Source of the DNA: an uncultured Bacteroidales bacterium
GTDB lineage: Bacteria; Bacteroidota; Bacteroidia; Bacteroidales; WCHB1-69
DNA length: 15,467 nucleotides
Assembly (NCBI GenBank): GCA_937892025.1
Contig: CALAVA010000001.1
Coordinates: forward strand, 1 to 15,467
Direction: 5' to 3'
A model generated the notes under the pieces. It was not told the origin of the DNA. It searched no databases and was given only the letters and a program-made list of their open reading frames with translations. A program made the translations under genes and the position numbers. Positions 1 to 8,684 of the stretch are shown here, piece after piece (position 1 is the stretch's first letter; every line of letters begins with the position of its first letter).

Positions 1-41
1 CGAGATCTACACTCTTTCCCTACACGACGCTCTTCCGATCT
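1..41. other. Illumina sequencing adapter (artificial sequence)
   Basis: These 41 bases match the 3' part of the Illumina TruSeq universal (P5/read-1) adapter, ending in its characteristic GCTCTTCCGATCT. This is known library-construction sequence, recognised directly, and is not bacterial DNA. Genomic sequence begins at base 42. The Mur ligase reading frame happens to stay open through the adapter, so an automatic gene caller may wrongly extend that protein into it. Confidence 0.97.
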
Positions 42-42
42 G

Positions 43-1200
43 ATAACAGATTTTGATTTGATAATCAAATCTCCGGGTATTAGTTTGAAAGATGTAATAG
101 TAGAACCGACAAAAATTACTTCTCAAACAGATTTGTTTTTACAAGCATTTGGAAAACAATCTATTGCCGTAACAGGCACAAAAGGAAAAAGTACCACATC
201 AAGTTTTATTTATCACATTCTTAATCAATTATCTGATAATATTTTGTTTGGCGGGAATATTGGTGTGCCACTTTTGGATTTGATAGACAAAATTGATGTG
301 CAAACAAAAATTGTTTTGGAATTGTCCTCTCACCAATTGGAATATATTCATCAAGCACCACATATTGCAATTCTATTGAATTTGTATGAAGAACATTTAG
401 ACCATTATATTTCATACACGGCCTACCAAAAGGCAAAATATAATATTGCCTTAAAACAAAACAGTCAAGATTTTTTCATTTATAATGATGACGATAGCGA
501 AATTTCCAAACGAATAGCAGAAAATCCATTTGTTTCAAATGGGTTACCTTTTTCTACACAAAAAAGTAAAAATGTATATAGTTACTATCACAACAAGCAA
601 TTTTTTCTAATTAAAGAAAAACAAAAACAATTGATAAAGACAATAGATAAACATTTTCCATTAAAAGGTGAACATAATTATGCTAATATTGCTGCTGCAA
701 TTGCTGCTTTGTCTTGTGTTGAAGGTGTAGCTGTGAATAAAATTGGATTACACTTTGACACCTTTAAACCATTGCCACATCGTATGGAATTGGTGGGGAC
801 GTATGATGGCATTATTTTTTACAATGATAGTATTTCCACTATTCCACAAGCATGTATTGCAGCCGTTGAATCATTGCAAAACGTTGATACGCTTATACTT
901 GGAGGAATGGACAGAGGTATTGACTATCAAATTTTAGCCGATTATTTCAAAAATAAGCAAAGTGTTCAACATTTTATTTTTATAGGTTTGGCGGGAGAAA
1001 GAATGTATGAATTATTTGCAGCAAACAAAATAAACAATTTATATAAAGCAAATGATTATCAAGAAATTGTGAAAATAGCAAAAAAAATAACCCATTGTGG
1101 AAAAATTTGTTTGCTCTCGCCTGCGGCTCCAAGTTATGACCAATTCAAAAATTTTGAACAAAGAGGAGAAGTTTTTAAGGCGTTGATAATGAATAAATAA
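43..1200 (+). CDS. murD: MurD-type UDP-N-acetylmuramoyl-alanine glutamate ligase, 5'-truncated
   Basis: Cytoplasmic ATP-dependent ligase of peptidoglycan precursor synthesis, expected to add glutamate to UDP-MurNAc-L-Ala. The frame is open from base 43 and reads ITDFDLIIKSPG, the family's end-of-domain-1 motif, so the N-terminal Rossmann-like domain (roughly 80 residues) is lost at the adapter junction. The TTG at 58 is not the true start. Visible motifs are the ATP loop GTKGKSTT (175-198), GGNIGVPLL, ELSSHQLEY, the YEEHLDHY segment, LPHRMELV and a C-terminal domain with NDSIST and LILGGMDRG. Two motifs differ from textbook MurD: GTKGKS for GTNGKS/T, and NDSIST for NDSKAT. This variant resembles what I recall of MurD2-like ligases, some of which use L-glutamate. 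Mur ligase family is certain; the exact substrate is not. No other cell-wall gene is visible beside it. Confidence 0.88.
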   Translation: MTDFDLIIKSPGISLKDVIVEPTKITSQTDLFLQAFGKQSIAVTGTKGKSTTSSFIYHILNQLSDNILFGGNIGVPLLDLIDKIDVQTKIVLELSSHQLEYIHQAPHIAILLNLYEEHLDHYISYTAYQKAKYNIALKQNSQDFFIYNDDDSEISKRIAENPFVSNGLPFSTQKSKNVYSYYHNKQFFLIKEKQKQLIKTIDKHFPLKGEHNYANIAAAIAALSCVEGVAVNKIGLHFDTFKPLPHRMELVGTYDGIIFYNDSISTIPQACIAAVESLQNVDTLILGGMDRGIDYQILADYFKNKQSVQHFIFIGLAGERMYELFAANKINNLYKANDYQEIVKIAKKITHCGKICLLSPAAPSYDQFKNFEQRGEVFKALIMNK

Positions 1201-1220
1201 ACATATTAAAGATTTTGTGT

Positions 1221-1228
1221 TATCTTTG
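1221..1228 (+). promoter_or_regulatory. Bacteroidota-type -7 promoter box
   Basis: TATCTTTG is a perfect match to the TAnnTTTG -7 element used by the Bacteroidota primary sigma factor. It lies in the 42-base gap after the Mur ligase gene, 14 bases before the GTG of the next gene. I see no good TTG -33 element at the usual spacing, so this is a reasonable but unproven promoter for the secreted-protein/miaA pair. Confidence 0.45.
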
Positions 1229-1242
1229 CAAACAAAAAAATA

Positions 1243-2016
1243 GTGCATAACAAAAATTTCAACATATTATTAATTTTATTATTATTCTCAATAACTTTGT
1301 TGGGACAAGAAAAATTTGTCCTAAAAGGGAAAGTGGTGGATATGATAACAGTGCAACCTTTGGAAAATGCTTGTATTCACAATATGAGTTCAGGAGCGAT
1401 GGTTTTTTCTGGGCATGGAGGAGAATATGCACTTATGGTACATTTACACGATACAATTGTCATTACGAGAGTTGGTTATGAAATGGCCGTTTTTGTTGTA
1501 GATAAAAATATTTTTACCATAAAGGACAATTGTTATTTGCGACTTTCTATGAAAGCAGTGATGCTCAAACAAGTTGTCGTTTATGCCATGAAACCATATC
1601 CGCTGTTTATCAAAGATTTGTCAAAACCGACAGATAAGGAAAAAATGAATATTGAAGGAGTGCAATTGTCCAAAGACGAAAAAGCTCGTTATGCCCAAAA
1701 TAGCACAGAAGGCAATTTATTGAAAAACACACCATTAGCACATCCAATCACAATGTTATATGAACGATTTAGCCGAAAGGCCCAATTGAATAGAACCTAT
1801 TATGAGTTGCAAGAAAATCAAGATGAAGCACTCCGTTTATCAGAAAAATACAATGCAAAAATTGTACAGCAACTCACGGGTCTTCAGGGTGTTGAAGTTG
1901 ATGATTTTATGTTCTATTGTTCTTTTTCATATTATACTTTAGCAACAGCAACAGAAGTGGATATAGAGCAAATGATTCTGAGAAAATTTTATGAATATAA
2001 AAACCTCCCCAAATAA
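1243..2016 (+). CDS. Secreted protein with carboxypeptidase-regulatory-like domain, function unknown
   Basis: The 257-residue protein starts at GTG, the only start that keeps the signal peptide. Residues 1-22 have a Lys/Asn-containing head and a Leu/Ile-rich core ending in LLGQ, a typical Bacteroidota Sec signal. Residues about 27-110 form a carboxypeptidase-D-regulatory-like beta-sandwich (FVLKGKVVD, VIT..VGYE), as seen at the N-terminus of many outer-membrane and surface proteins of this phylum. The remaining half (about 110-257) is mostly charged and probably helical, with no motif I recognise. There is no lipobox cysteine and no type IX sorting domain, so it is probably periplasmic or loosely outer-membrane associated. 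Its last 26 bases overlap the start of miaA in another frame, which suggests co-transcription without implying a shared function. Confidence 0.8.
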   Translation: MHNKNFNILLILLLFSITLLGQEKFVLKGKVVDMITVQPLENACIHNMSSGAMVFSGHGGEYALMVHLHDTIVITRVGYEMAVFVVDKNIFTIKDNCYLRLSMKAVMLKQVVVYAMKPYPLFIKDLSKPTDKEKMNIEGVQLSKDEKARYAQNSTEGNLLKNTPLAHPITMLYERFSRKAQLNRTYYELQENQDEALRLSEKYNAKIVQQLTGLQGVEVDDFMFYCSFSYYTLATATEVDIEQMILRKFYEYKNLPK

Positions 2017-2938
2017 TCCCTTGTTGTGCATTGTTGGTCCTACCGCTTGTGGAAAGACAAAATTGGCAGTGAGTGTGGCAGAAAAACTTGAGGGAGAAAT
2101 ACTCAGTGCAGATTCTCGACAAGTATATCGTGAAATGAACATTGGGACAGGAAAAGATTTGGTTGATTATCAAATAAATGACAAAACAATTCCCTATCAT
2201 TTAATAGATATTGTCAATGCTGGTGAGCAATACAATGTGTTTTTGTTTCAGCAAGATTTTTTTCATGCTTATGATAACATTATCCAAAGAAACAGATTGC
2301 CGATTTGTTGCGGAGGTTCAGGAATGTATATAGAAGCAATTTTGAAAGGCTATCAATTAAATTATGTTCCTGAAAATGAATGTTTAAGAAAACAAATGGA
2401 AGAAAAATCCACCGAAGACCTTGTGAATATCTTGAAAAACATGAAAAAACTACATAATGTAAGTGATACAAAGGATAGAAATCGTTTGATGAGAGCTATT
2501 GAAATTGAAAAATATTATCAACAGCACATTTTTTCAGATATTCGAACCATTGAACCACAAATTTTTTATATAAAAGCAGATAGGAAACATTTGAGAGAAA
2601 ACATAGCCTTACGATTAGAAGATCGTTTTAGACAAGGAATGATTGAGGAAGTGCAAACATTGTTGAAACAAGGACTTAGTATTGAGCAATTAAAATATTA
2701 TGGTTTAGAATATAAATTTATTGCCCAATATCTCAATCATGAAATTGATTTAGAGCAAATGAAAGAAAAACTTTGTATTGCTATCGGACAATTTGCCAAA
2801 CGGCAACAAACATGGTTTAACCGTATGAAAAAACAAGGCTTTGATTTGATTGATGTGGAGATGGATTTATCTTTGTCTGAAAAAACTGATTTTGTCATTT
2901 CTACATGGCAACAGTTTTGCAAATCACAACACATTTAA
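1991..2938 (+). CDS. miaA: tRNA dimethylallyltransferase MiaA
   Basis: Transfers a dimethylallyl group from DMAPP to N6 of adenosine-37 in tRNAs reading UNN codons, the first step of i6A/ms2i6A synthesis, in the cytoplasm. The 315-residue length is normal. The P-loop GPTACGKT is at residues 16-23 and the substrate motif DSRQVY starts at Asp41 (DSRQ is the tRNA/DMAPP site), followed by IGTGKDL. GGSGMYIEA and the C-terminal KRQQTWFNR motif are also present. The 'GTGKDL' in place of the commoner 'GTAKP' matches one of the two MiaA paralogues that many Bacteroidales carry, so a second copy elsewhere is likely. The ATG at 1991 lies inside the end of the preceding gene (26-base overlap) and is the right start because the P-loop follows at the family's usual distance. 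The 142-base gap downstream shows no strong terminator. Confidence 0.96.
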   Translation: MNIKTSPNNPLLCIVGPTACGKTKLAVSVAEKLEGEILSADSRQVYREMNIGTGKDLVDYQINDKTIPYHLIDIVNAGEQYNVFLFQQDFFHAYDNIIQRNRLPICCGGSGMYIEAILKGYQLNYVPENECLRKQMEEKSTEDLVNILKNMKKLHNVSDTKDRNRLMRAIEIEKYYQQHIFSDIRTIEPQIFYIKADRKHLRENIALRLEDRFRQGMIEEVQTLLKQGLSIEQLKYYGLEYKFIAQYLNHEIDLEQMKEKLCIAIGQFAKRQQTWFNRMKKQGFDLIDVEMDLSLSEKTDFVISTWQQFCKSQHI

Positions 2939-3080
2939 AATTAAATAATTATATTTTATTTGAACTTACATTATATATTCATTTAGAAAAATTTCATTGA
3001 TAAACAAATTCTCATTTGGCAATAGGCAAATCTATACTAAAATTTAGAAAAAAACGTTTTTCTTTGGACGAATTACTAAA

Positions 3081-5417
3081 ATGAAAAAAACAAGTATCTT
3101 TATATTATTCTTCTTGTCTTTTTCCAGACTTCTTGCCCAAACTACAGTTGCTGTAGGCGGATGGCAAATGTATTTCAATTATAACAACGGCAAACAAATA
3201 GAAAAAATCGGTAATGATTTATTTTATGCTGCAAAAAAATCTTTATTGCACATCAACCTAACAGAAAACGAATTACATAGATTAAGCAAATCAGACGGAT
3301 TAAACGACATTGCTATTGCATGTATGGGAACCGTTGATGACAAATACCTTATCATTGCTTATAATAATGCCAATATTGACATCTATGAAAACGGACATAT
3401 AGACAATCTCCCCGATATTCTAAACGCACAGATTGCTGGAGACAAACAAATCTACGAGATTGCCGTTTACAATGGTAACGCTTATTTGGCATGTGGATTT
3501 GGTATCGTTTGTTTAGATATGAAGAAAAAAATTGTTAAAGACACATGGTTTTTTCAAAAAGATGAAATACAATATCCCGTTTTAGGACTAACTTTTGCTA
3601 AAGATAGCATTTTTGCCCTAACAGAAAAAAATATTTATAAAACCTCAATTAACAATAGTCAAGTCAATGATTTTTCTACATGGGAACAATGTGAAAATGA
3701 CAACAATCAAACTTATATTTCTCTCAAATCCATAGACGACGTGCTTTTCTGCATAAAAACAGATTCTATATTAACAGATTCTGTTTACACACAAATTCAC
3801 AGATTGTACATTAATACCGATGGACAATGGAAAATAGAACCCACGATGGACTCATGGACATTTTCTTATCGAAACATGGAAGTGAAAGAAAAAAGAATCT
3901 ATTTTTTTACACATTGGGGATTGAAAGTATGTTCTTTAACTTCTGATAAGACACTCCAACAAAATTTTGTACAAGTTTGCGAGAACGCAATAAGTGCGGT
4001 ATGTCTTGAAGATGGAATCAATATGTATATTGCGTCAGAAACGCTTGGCTTTGTACATGGACGTTGGGGAGAAAACTATTTTTTTTCATTAACATCTCCT
4101 GCTCAAGACGGAATATGGAAAATGGATTGGAAACAAGGCAAATTGTCTGTTGTCCACGGCAATGGAACGGCGATGATTCCAAGTTATAACAATGGAAGAA
4201 GTTCACAAATGCAAAATAACATTTGGACTACTATTGGCAATTCTTCTCCCGATGACAAAGTTTTTTTTGATGTAATTGACACAAAAATAGCACCATACGA
4301 CACTTCAACAACCTATTCTGCAGCACTTGTCGGCGGGTTGATTAAAATACAAAATGGGAAAGTAGTACAATTATACGATAAAACAAATTCTTCATTACAA
4401 GGATTTTCTGAAAACCCAAATATTACCATGCTCACAGCTTTGGAATTTGACTTGCAACAAAATCTATGGATGGGAAATTATTTTGTAAGTCGCCCATTGT
4501 CTGTGCTGACCAAAGAGGGAGCGTGGCTATCTTATGCTTTGCCATACGGGAACGCTGCAGCAATTTCTACTATATACTGCGATTCAAGAGGGTGGCTATG
4601 GCTTACAACTGACAAAGGAAAAACTTTTATGTTATTCAATCATAACCAAACCCCCTTGAGTGCTTCTGACGATTCTTGGGTGCAACTAAACACCAATATG
4701 GATGAAGCCGATGGAACATTTTCTACTGTTAATGTGATAAGAGAAGACAAAAATGGAAAAATTTGGATAGGAACAGATGCAGGTATCAAATATTATTCAT
4801 CTCCGTCCAAATTGTTTGAAAACCCATATACTTTACCTAACCCTGTTGTAATCAATAGAATAACAGAAACAGACACTTTTGCCGAGGTTGTATTAAAATC
4901 GGAATACATTCATAGTATAGCCATAGACGGAGGTAATAGAAAATGGGTGGCGACAGACAATGCGGGTGTTTTCCTTTTATCTGAAGATGCAAAAACGGAA
5001 ATCTTTCATTTTACTGCAGAAAATAGTCCTTTAATATCCAATACGGTGCTTGATATCGTGATAGACGGCTATACGGGTGAAGTATTTTTTGGAACCGACC
5101 AAGGATTGGTTTCTTTTAGATATACCGCAACAGACCCCAAAGAAGATTTAAACAATATAAAAATATTTCCTAATCCTGTTAAACCTTCTTTTGATAGTTA
5201 TATTTCCATATCAGGATTAATGGAAAATGCAGAAGTAAAAATTACCGATGCTCAAGGCAATTTAGTGTATCGGACAAGTTCCAACGGAGGCACTGCCGTT
5301 TGGGACGGCAGACGTTTTGACGGCACAAAAGCATCTTCTGGAGTTTATTTCGTTTTTGTGGCAGCAGGCGACAAACTGAAATACAAAAAAGCAGGTAAAA
5401 TCTTATTTCTTAAATAA
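3081..5417 (+). CDS. porZ: PorZ-type type IX secretion system protein
   Basis: A 778-residue protein with a signal peptide (residues 1-20, ending LLAQ), two sets of beta-propeller blades and a C-terminal type IX (Por) sorting domain from about residue 692 (NIKIFPNPV through VWDGRRFDG, SSGVYFV and KILFLK at the very end). Several blades are of the two-component-regulator propeller type, for example REDKNGKIWIGTDAG and DSRGWLWLTTDKG. In Porphyromonas gingivalis, PorZ has the same layout (two seven-bladed propellers plus CTD, very similar length). It sits on the cell surface in the attachment complex, where it helps supply A-LPS for anchoring cargo. The match in length and architecture makes PorZ the best call; a different propeller protein with a sorting domain is the alternative. 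fumC starts 6 bases after the stop. No other type IX gene is in view, which is usual because the system's genes are scattered. Confidence 0.85.
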   Translation: MKKTSIFILFFLSFSRLLAQTTVAVGGWQMYFNYNNGKQIEKIGNDLFYAAKKSLLHINLTENELHRLSKSDGLNDIAIACMGTVDDKYLIIAYNNANIDIYENGHIDNLPDILNAQIAGDKQIYEIAVYNGNAYLACGFGIVCLDMKKKIVKDTWFFQKDEIQYPVLGLTFAKDSIFALTEKNIYKTSINNSQVNDFSTWEQCENDNNQTYISLKSIDDVLFCIKTDSILTDSVYTQIHRLYINTDGQWKIEPTMDSWTFSYRNMEVKEKRIYFFTHWGLKVCSLTSDKTLQQNFVQVCENAISAVCLEDGINMYIASETLGFVHGRWGENYFFSLTSPAQDGIWKMDWKQGKLSVVHGNGTAMIPSYNNGRSSQMQNNIWTTIGNSSPDDKVFFDVIDTKIAPYDTSTTYSAALVGGLIKIQNGKVVQLYDKTNSSLQGFSENPNITMLTALEFDLQQNLWMGNYFVSRPLSVLTKEGAWLSYALPYGNAAAISTIYCDSRGWLWLTTDKGKTFMLFNHNQTPLSASDDSWVQLNTNMDEADGTFSTVNVIREDKNGKIWIGTDAGIKYYSSPSKLFENPYTLPNPVVINRITETDTFAEVVLKSEYIHSIAIDGGNRKWVATDNAGVFLLSEDAKTEIFHFTAENSPLISNTVLDIVIDGYTGEVFFGTDQGLVSFRYTATDPKEDLNNIKIFPNPVKPSFDSYISISGLMENAEVKITDAQGNLVYRTSSNGGTAVWDGRRFDGTKASSGVYFVFVAAGDKLKYKKAGKILFLK

Positions 5418-5423
5418 CGAATT

Positions 5424-6800
5424 ATGAGAATAGAAAAAGACACAATGGGAAATGTAGAAGTTGATGACAATGTGTTTTGGGGTGCTCAAACACAACGTTC
5501 TCTTAACAACTTTCGCATTGGAGATATCCGTATGCCCCAACAACTGATAAAGGCTTTGGCAGTAGTAAAAAAAGCAGCCGCTTTTGCCAATACCCAATTA
5601 GGGACATTGCCAGAAGACAAAAAAGAATTGATTGCTCAAGTTTGTGATGATATTATTGAAGGAAAATACACTGAAGATTTTCCTTTATTGGTGTGGCAAA
5701 CAGGCTCTGGCACGCAAACAAATATGAATGTTAACGAAGTGATTTCCAATCGTGCAGAAATATTGCATGGTGGGGAATTACATAATACAACTAAATATAT
5801 TTCTGCCAACGATGATGTAAACAAATCTCAATCTACCAACGATGTTTTTCCTACGGCTATGAGAATTGCTTTCTATAAAATGATAGTTGAACGGACAATT
5901 CCTGCTTTGGAACAATTAAAACATTCATTTGCGAAGAAAAAACAAGATTTTTCCCATATCGTCAAAATTGGTCGTACTCATCTTATGGACGCCACTCCAT
6001 TGCGTTTGGGAGATGAATTTTCTGCCTACGAATCTCAATTGGACTTTGGCATTAAAGCCTTGAAAAATTCATTAGTTCATTTGCAACAATTGCCTATTGG
6101 CGGAACTGCGGTTGGCACGGGTTTGAATACCCCAAAAGGATATGACAAATTAGTAGTGGATTATATCAATCAATTTTCTGGACATCAATTTTATGTGGCA
6201 AACAATAAATATGAAGGTATGGCTACGCATGACGCGTTTGTGGAAACATCTTCCGCATTGAAACAAATTGCCATTTCTTTAACGAAAATTGCCAATGATA
6301 TTCGTTTGTTGTCTTCCGGTCCACGTTGTGGATTGGGCGAACTGAATATTCCACAAAATGAACCGGGTTCTTCTATTATGCCCGGCAAAGTAAATCCGAC
6401 ACAATGTGAAGCCATGACTATGGTTTGTGCTCAAATTGTCGGCAATGATACAACCATATCCTTCGCTGCTATGCAAGGACATCTTCAACTCAATGTTTTT
6501 ATGCCTGTCATAGCATACAATGCTTTACAATCCGCAGAATTGTTGGCAGAATGTTGCAATAGTTTCAACAAAAATTGCATAGCAGGAATAGAAGCCAACA
6601 AAGAAAATATAAACAAACACTTGCAAAACTCATTGATGTTAGTAACAGCATTAAATCCACATATCGGTTATTATAATGCGGCAAAAATTGCCCAATATGC
6701 TTTTGCCAACAACTTGACACTCAAAACTGCTGCAATAGAACTGAAATTGCTAAGCCCAGAAGAGTTTGACCAATGGGTGCAAGCCGAAAAAATGGTGTAA
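5424..6800 (+). CDS. fumC: Fumarate hydratase, class II
   Basis: Iron-independent homotetrameric fumarase that interconverts fumarate and (S)-malate in the cytosolic TCA or reductive branch. The 458-residue length is standard. The aspartase/fumarase superfamily signature GSSIMPGKVNP runs from Gly315, with the flexible-loop serines 316-317 and Lys322. Other family motifs are GSGTQTNMN, SQSTNDVFPTA and GRTHLMDATP with the catalytic-site His186. The TNMN and HLMDATP patterns fit fumarase better than aspartase or argininosuccinate lyase, the other members of the fold. ATG at 5424 is only 6 bases behind the porZ stop, so the two are probably co-transcribed. The combination looks positional, not functional. 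Codon use is like its neighbours. Confidence 0.97.
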   Translation: MRIEKDTMGNVEVDDNVFWGAQTQRSLNNFRIGDIRMPQQLIKALAVVKKAAAFANTQLGTLPEDKKELIAQVCDDIIEGKYTEDFPLLVWQTGSGTQTNMNVNEVISNRAEILHGGELHNTTKYISANDDVNKSQSTNDVFPTAMRIAFYKMIVERTIPALEQLKHSFAKKKQDFSHIVKIGRTHLMDATPLRLGDEFSAYESQLDFGIKALKNSLVHLQQLPIGGTAVGTGLNTPKGYDKLVVDYINQFSGHQFYVANNKYEGMATHDAFVETSSALKQIAISLTKIANDIRLLSSGPRCGLGELNIPQNEPGSSIMPGKVNPTQCEAMTMVCAQIVGNDTTISFAAMQGHLQLNVFMPVIAYNALQSAELLAECCNSFNKNCIAGIEANKENINKHLQNSLMLVTALNPHIGYYNAAKIAQYAFANNLTLKTAAIELKLLSPEEFDQWVQAEKMV

Positions 6801-6822
6801 ATATAGTTGATATACGAAAAAT

Positions 6823-8649
6823 ATGTTTTTCAATAACAAATGGATTTTTTGTTTCCTTTTGCTCACTCTTTTTGGAAAAGCAATAGCACAACAAACAGAC
6901 AATGAGCAAAAATTGGCTTTTGAATATTTTAACAATCAAGAATATGAAAAAGCCTGCCTTTTGTTCGAAAAACTATACAACACCTCACCAACAATGACCA
7001 ACTATGATTATTATCTACAATCATTGATACATCTTTCGCAATGGAAAGACGCTGAAAAACTTATCAAAAAACAAATCAAATTGCACCCCAAAACATACAA
7101 ATACCAAATTGATTTCGGACATCTTTTGGATTTGCAAAGTGATAATAACAAAGCAAAAAAACAATATGAAAATATTATCAACAACCTTGAACAGAGTGAT
7201 ATTGTAGAAGTTGCCAATCTTTTTTCTTCCTATCATTTAAATGATTATGCCATAAAAACCTATTTGCAAGGCAGAAAATTATCTGGACATGAAGATAGTT
7301 ATGCATTAGAATTAGCATTAAAATACCAATCTGAAAATCAATATGAAAAGGCGATACAAGAACATTTGCTTTTATTGCAGTTTAATGAAGAAAAATTGTC
7401 TGAGGTAGAGGCAGTTTTACTCACATGGTGGCTAAATGATGAAAATTATACAAAAAGAAACATTCTTCGCACCAATCTGCTCAAATCCATCAATAAATAT
7501 CCGGAGAACAAAGCATTTTCTAATTTGATGATATGGTATGCCGTACAAGAAAAAGACTTTTCTTTTGCTCTCAAACAAGCCAAAGCATTTGATAAAAGAT
7601 ATAAAATGAATGGTATCAAGGTTATGCAAATTGCTGATTATGCTTTTGAAAGCAAAGATTTTTCAACAGCTAAAGACGCTTACGAACATATCATCTCTCT
7701 TGGAGAAACCACAATGTTTTTTGATGAAGCACAACAAAAAAGATTGCTTGTTCTCATTCAATCAATAGAACAAAACCCTAAAGAAAAAATTGCCATGGCA
7801 GAAAAAGCAGATAAGGACCTTCGGCAATATTTTTCCCAACATGCAGTTTCTAATAAAAATTTGCAATTATTTCGACAATGGATATTGCTAAAATCTGTCT
7901 ATTTAAACGAATTAGAGACCGCCAACGAAATGTTGTCTCAACAAGTAAATCATGGAAAAATTGGTGAAAAAGAAAGAGCAATTTTAAAAATAGATTTAGC
8001 GGACATTAAAGTGTTGCAAAAAGATGTTTGGGAAGCAACCTTATTATATTCTCAAGTAGAAAAAGCAATGCCCAACGACACCTTGGCACACAAAGCCAAA
8101 CTCAGCAATGCCAAATTGTCTCTTTTAATGGGTGAAATAGAATGGGCAGAAGCCCAACTTGATGTTTTGCGGGCGGCTACTTCAAAATACATTGCCAACG
8201 ATGCTATGTATTTGTCTTTGTTGATTACAGACAACAAATTAGAAAATGACTCTATCAACAAAGCCTTGCAACTATTTTTTACCGCTCTTTTTTTTGTCGA
8301 ACATCATCGCCCACAAGATGCTCTTGTTTATTTAGATAGTATCACTATGGAAACAGACTATTCTTTGCTAAATGACGATATTTTATTTCAAAAAGCCAAA
8401 ATTGCAATGGCAACCGCTGACTATCATTTAGCAGATAGTTTGTATAACGAACTGATAAGCACTTTCCCTTTTGATTTATTGACCGATGATGCTTTGTTTG
8501 AAAGAGCTTATTTGCAAGAATTTTTCCTTAAAGATAATCTTACGGCAATGCAATTATACCAAAGGCTTGTAACTGAATATCCTGATAGTATTTTTGCTAT
8601 CGAAGCCAGAAAACGATATAGAACTTTACGAGGGGATATTTTTCACTAA
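6823..8649 (+). CDS. Secreted tetratricopeptide-repeat protein
   Basis: The 608-residue protein has a signal peptide (residues 1-22, hydrophobic core then GKAIAQ). The rest is almost wholly helical TPR-like repeats: the first near residues 27-60 (AFEYFNNQEYEKACLLFEKL), others around 160-190, 270-300 and 400-430, and a last one near 570-600 (AMQLYQRLVTEYPDS). The final repeat resembles the outer-membrane-lipoprotein TPR type (YfiO/YbgF-like), including the terminal tyrosine/arginine-rich helix. There is no lipobox, so a soluble periplasmic scaffold is the likeliest location. TPR proteins mediate protein-protein contacts and have no catalytic motif; the partner cannot be inferred here. It follows fumC after 22 bases and precedes the exonuclease by 35, all on one strand, consistent with one transcript. 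Confidence 0.88.
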   Translation: MFFNNKWIFCFLLLTLFGKAIAQQTDNEQKLAFEYFNNQEYEKACLLFEKLYNTSPTMTNYDYYLQSLIHLSQWKDAEKLIKKQIKLHPKTYKYQIDFGHLLDLQSDNNKAKKQYENIINNLEQSDIVEVANLFSSYHLNDYAIKTYLQGRKLSGHEDSYALELALKYQSENQYEKAIQEHLLLLQFNEEKLSEVEAVLLTWWLNDENYTKRNILRTNLLKSINKYPENKAFSNLMIWYAVQEKDFSFALKQAKAFDKRYKMNGIKVMQIADYAFESKDFSTAKDAYEHIISLGETTMFFDEAQQKRLLVLIQSIEQNPKEKIAMAEKADKDLRQYFSQHAVSNKNLQLFRQWILLKSVYLNELETANEMLSQQVNHGKIGEKERAILKIDLADIKVLQKDVWEATLLYSQVEKAMPNDTLAHKAKLSNAKLSLLMGEIEWAEAQLDVLRAATSKYIANDAMYLSLLITDNKLENDSINKALQLFFTALFFVEHHRPQDALVYLDSITMETDYSLLNDDILFQKAKIAMATADYHLADSLYNELISTFPFDLLTDDALFERAYLQEFFLKDNLTAMQLYQRLVTEYPDSIFAIEARKRYRTLRGDIFH

Positions 8650-8684
8650 ACAATAAAACAATAACAACTGATTATCAATATAAT

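Noticed and set aside
58..60. TTG at 58 as the true start of the Mur ligase
   Set aside because: The frame upstream (ITDFD before LIIKSPG) already matches the family, and the entire N-terminal domain is missing, so the real start is outside the window.
3000..3080. Promoter for porZ
   Set aside because: TTTCTTTG near 3059-3066 misses the A of TAnnTTTG and no -33 box is convincing, so I did not list it.
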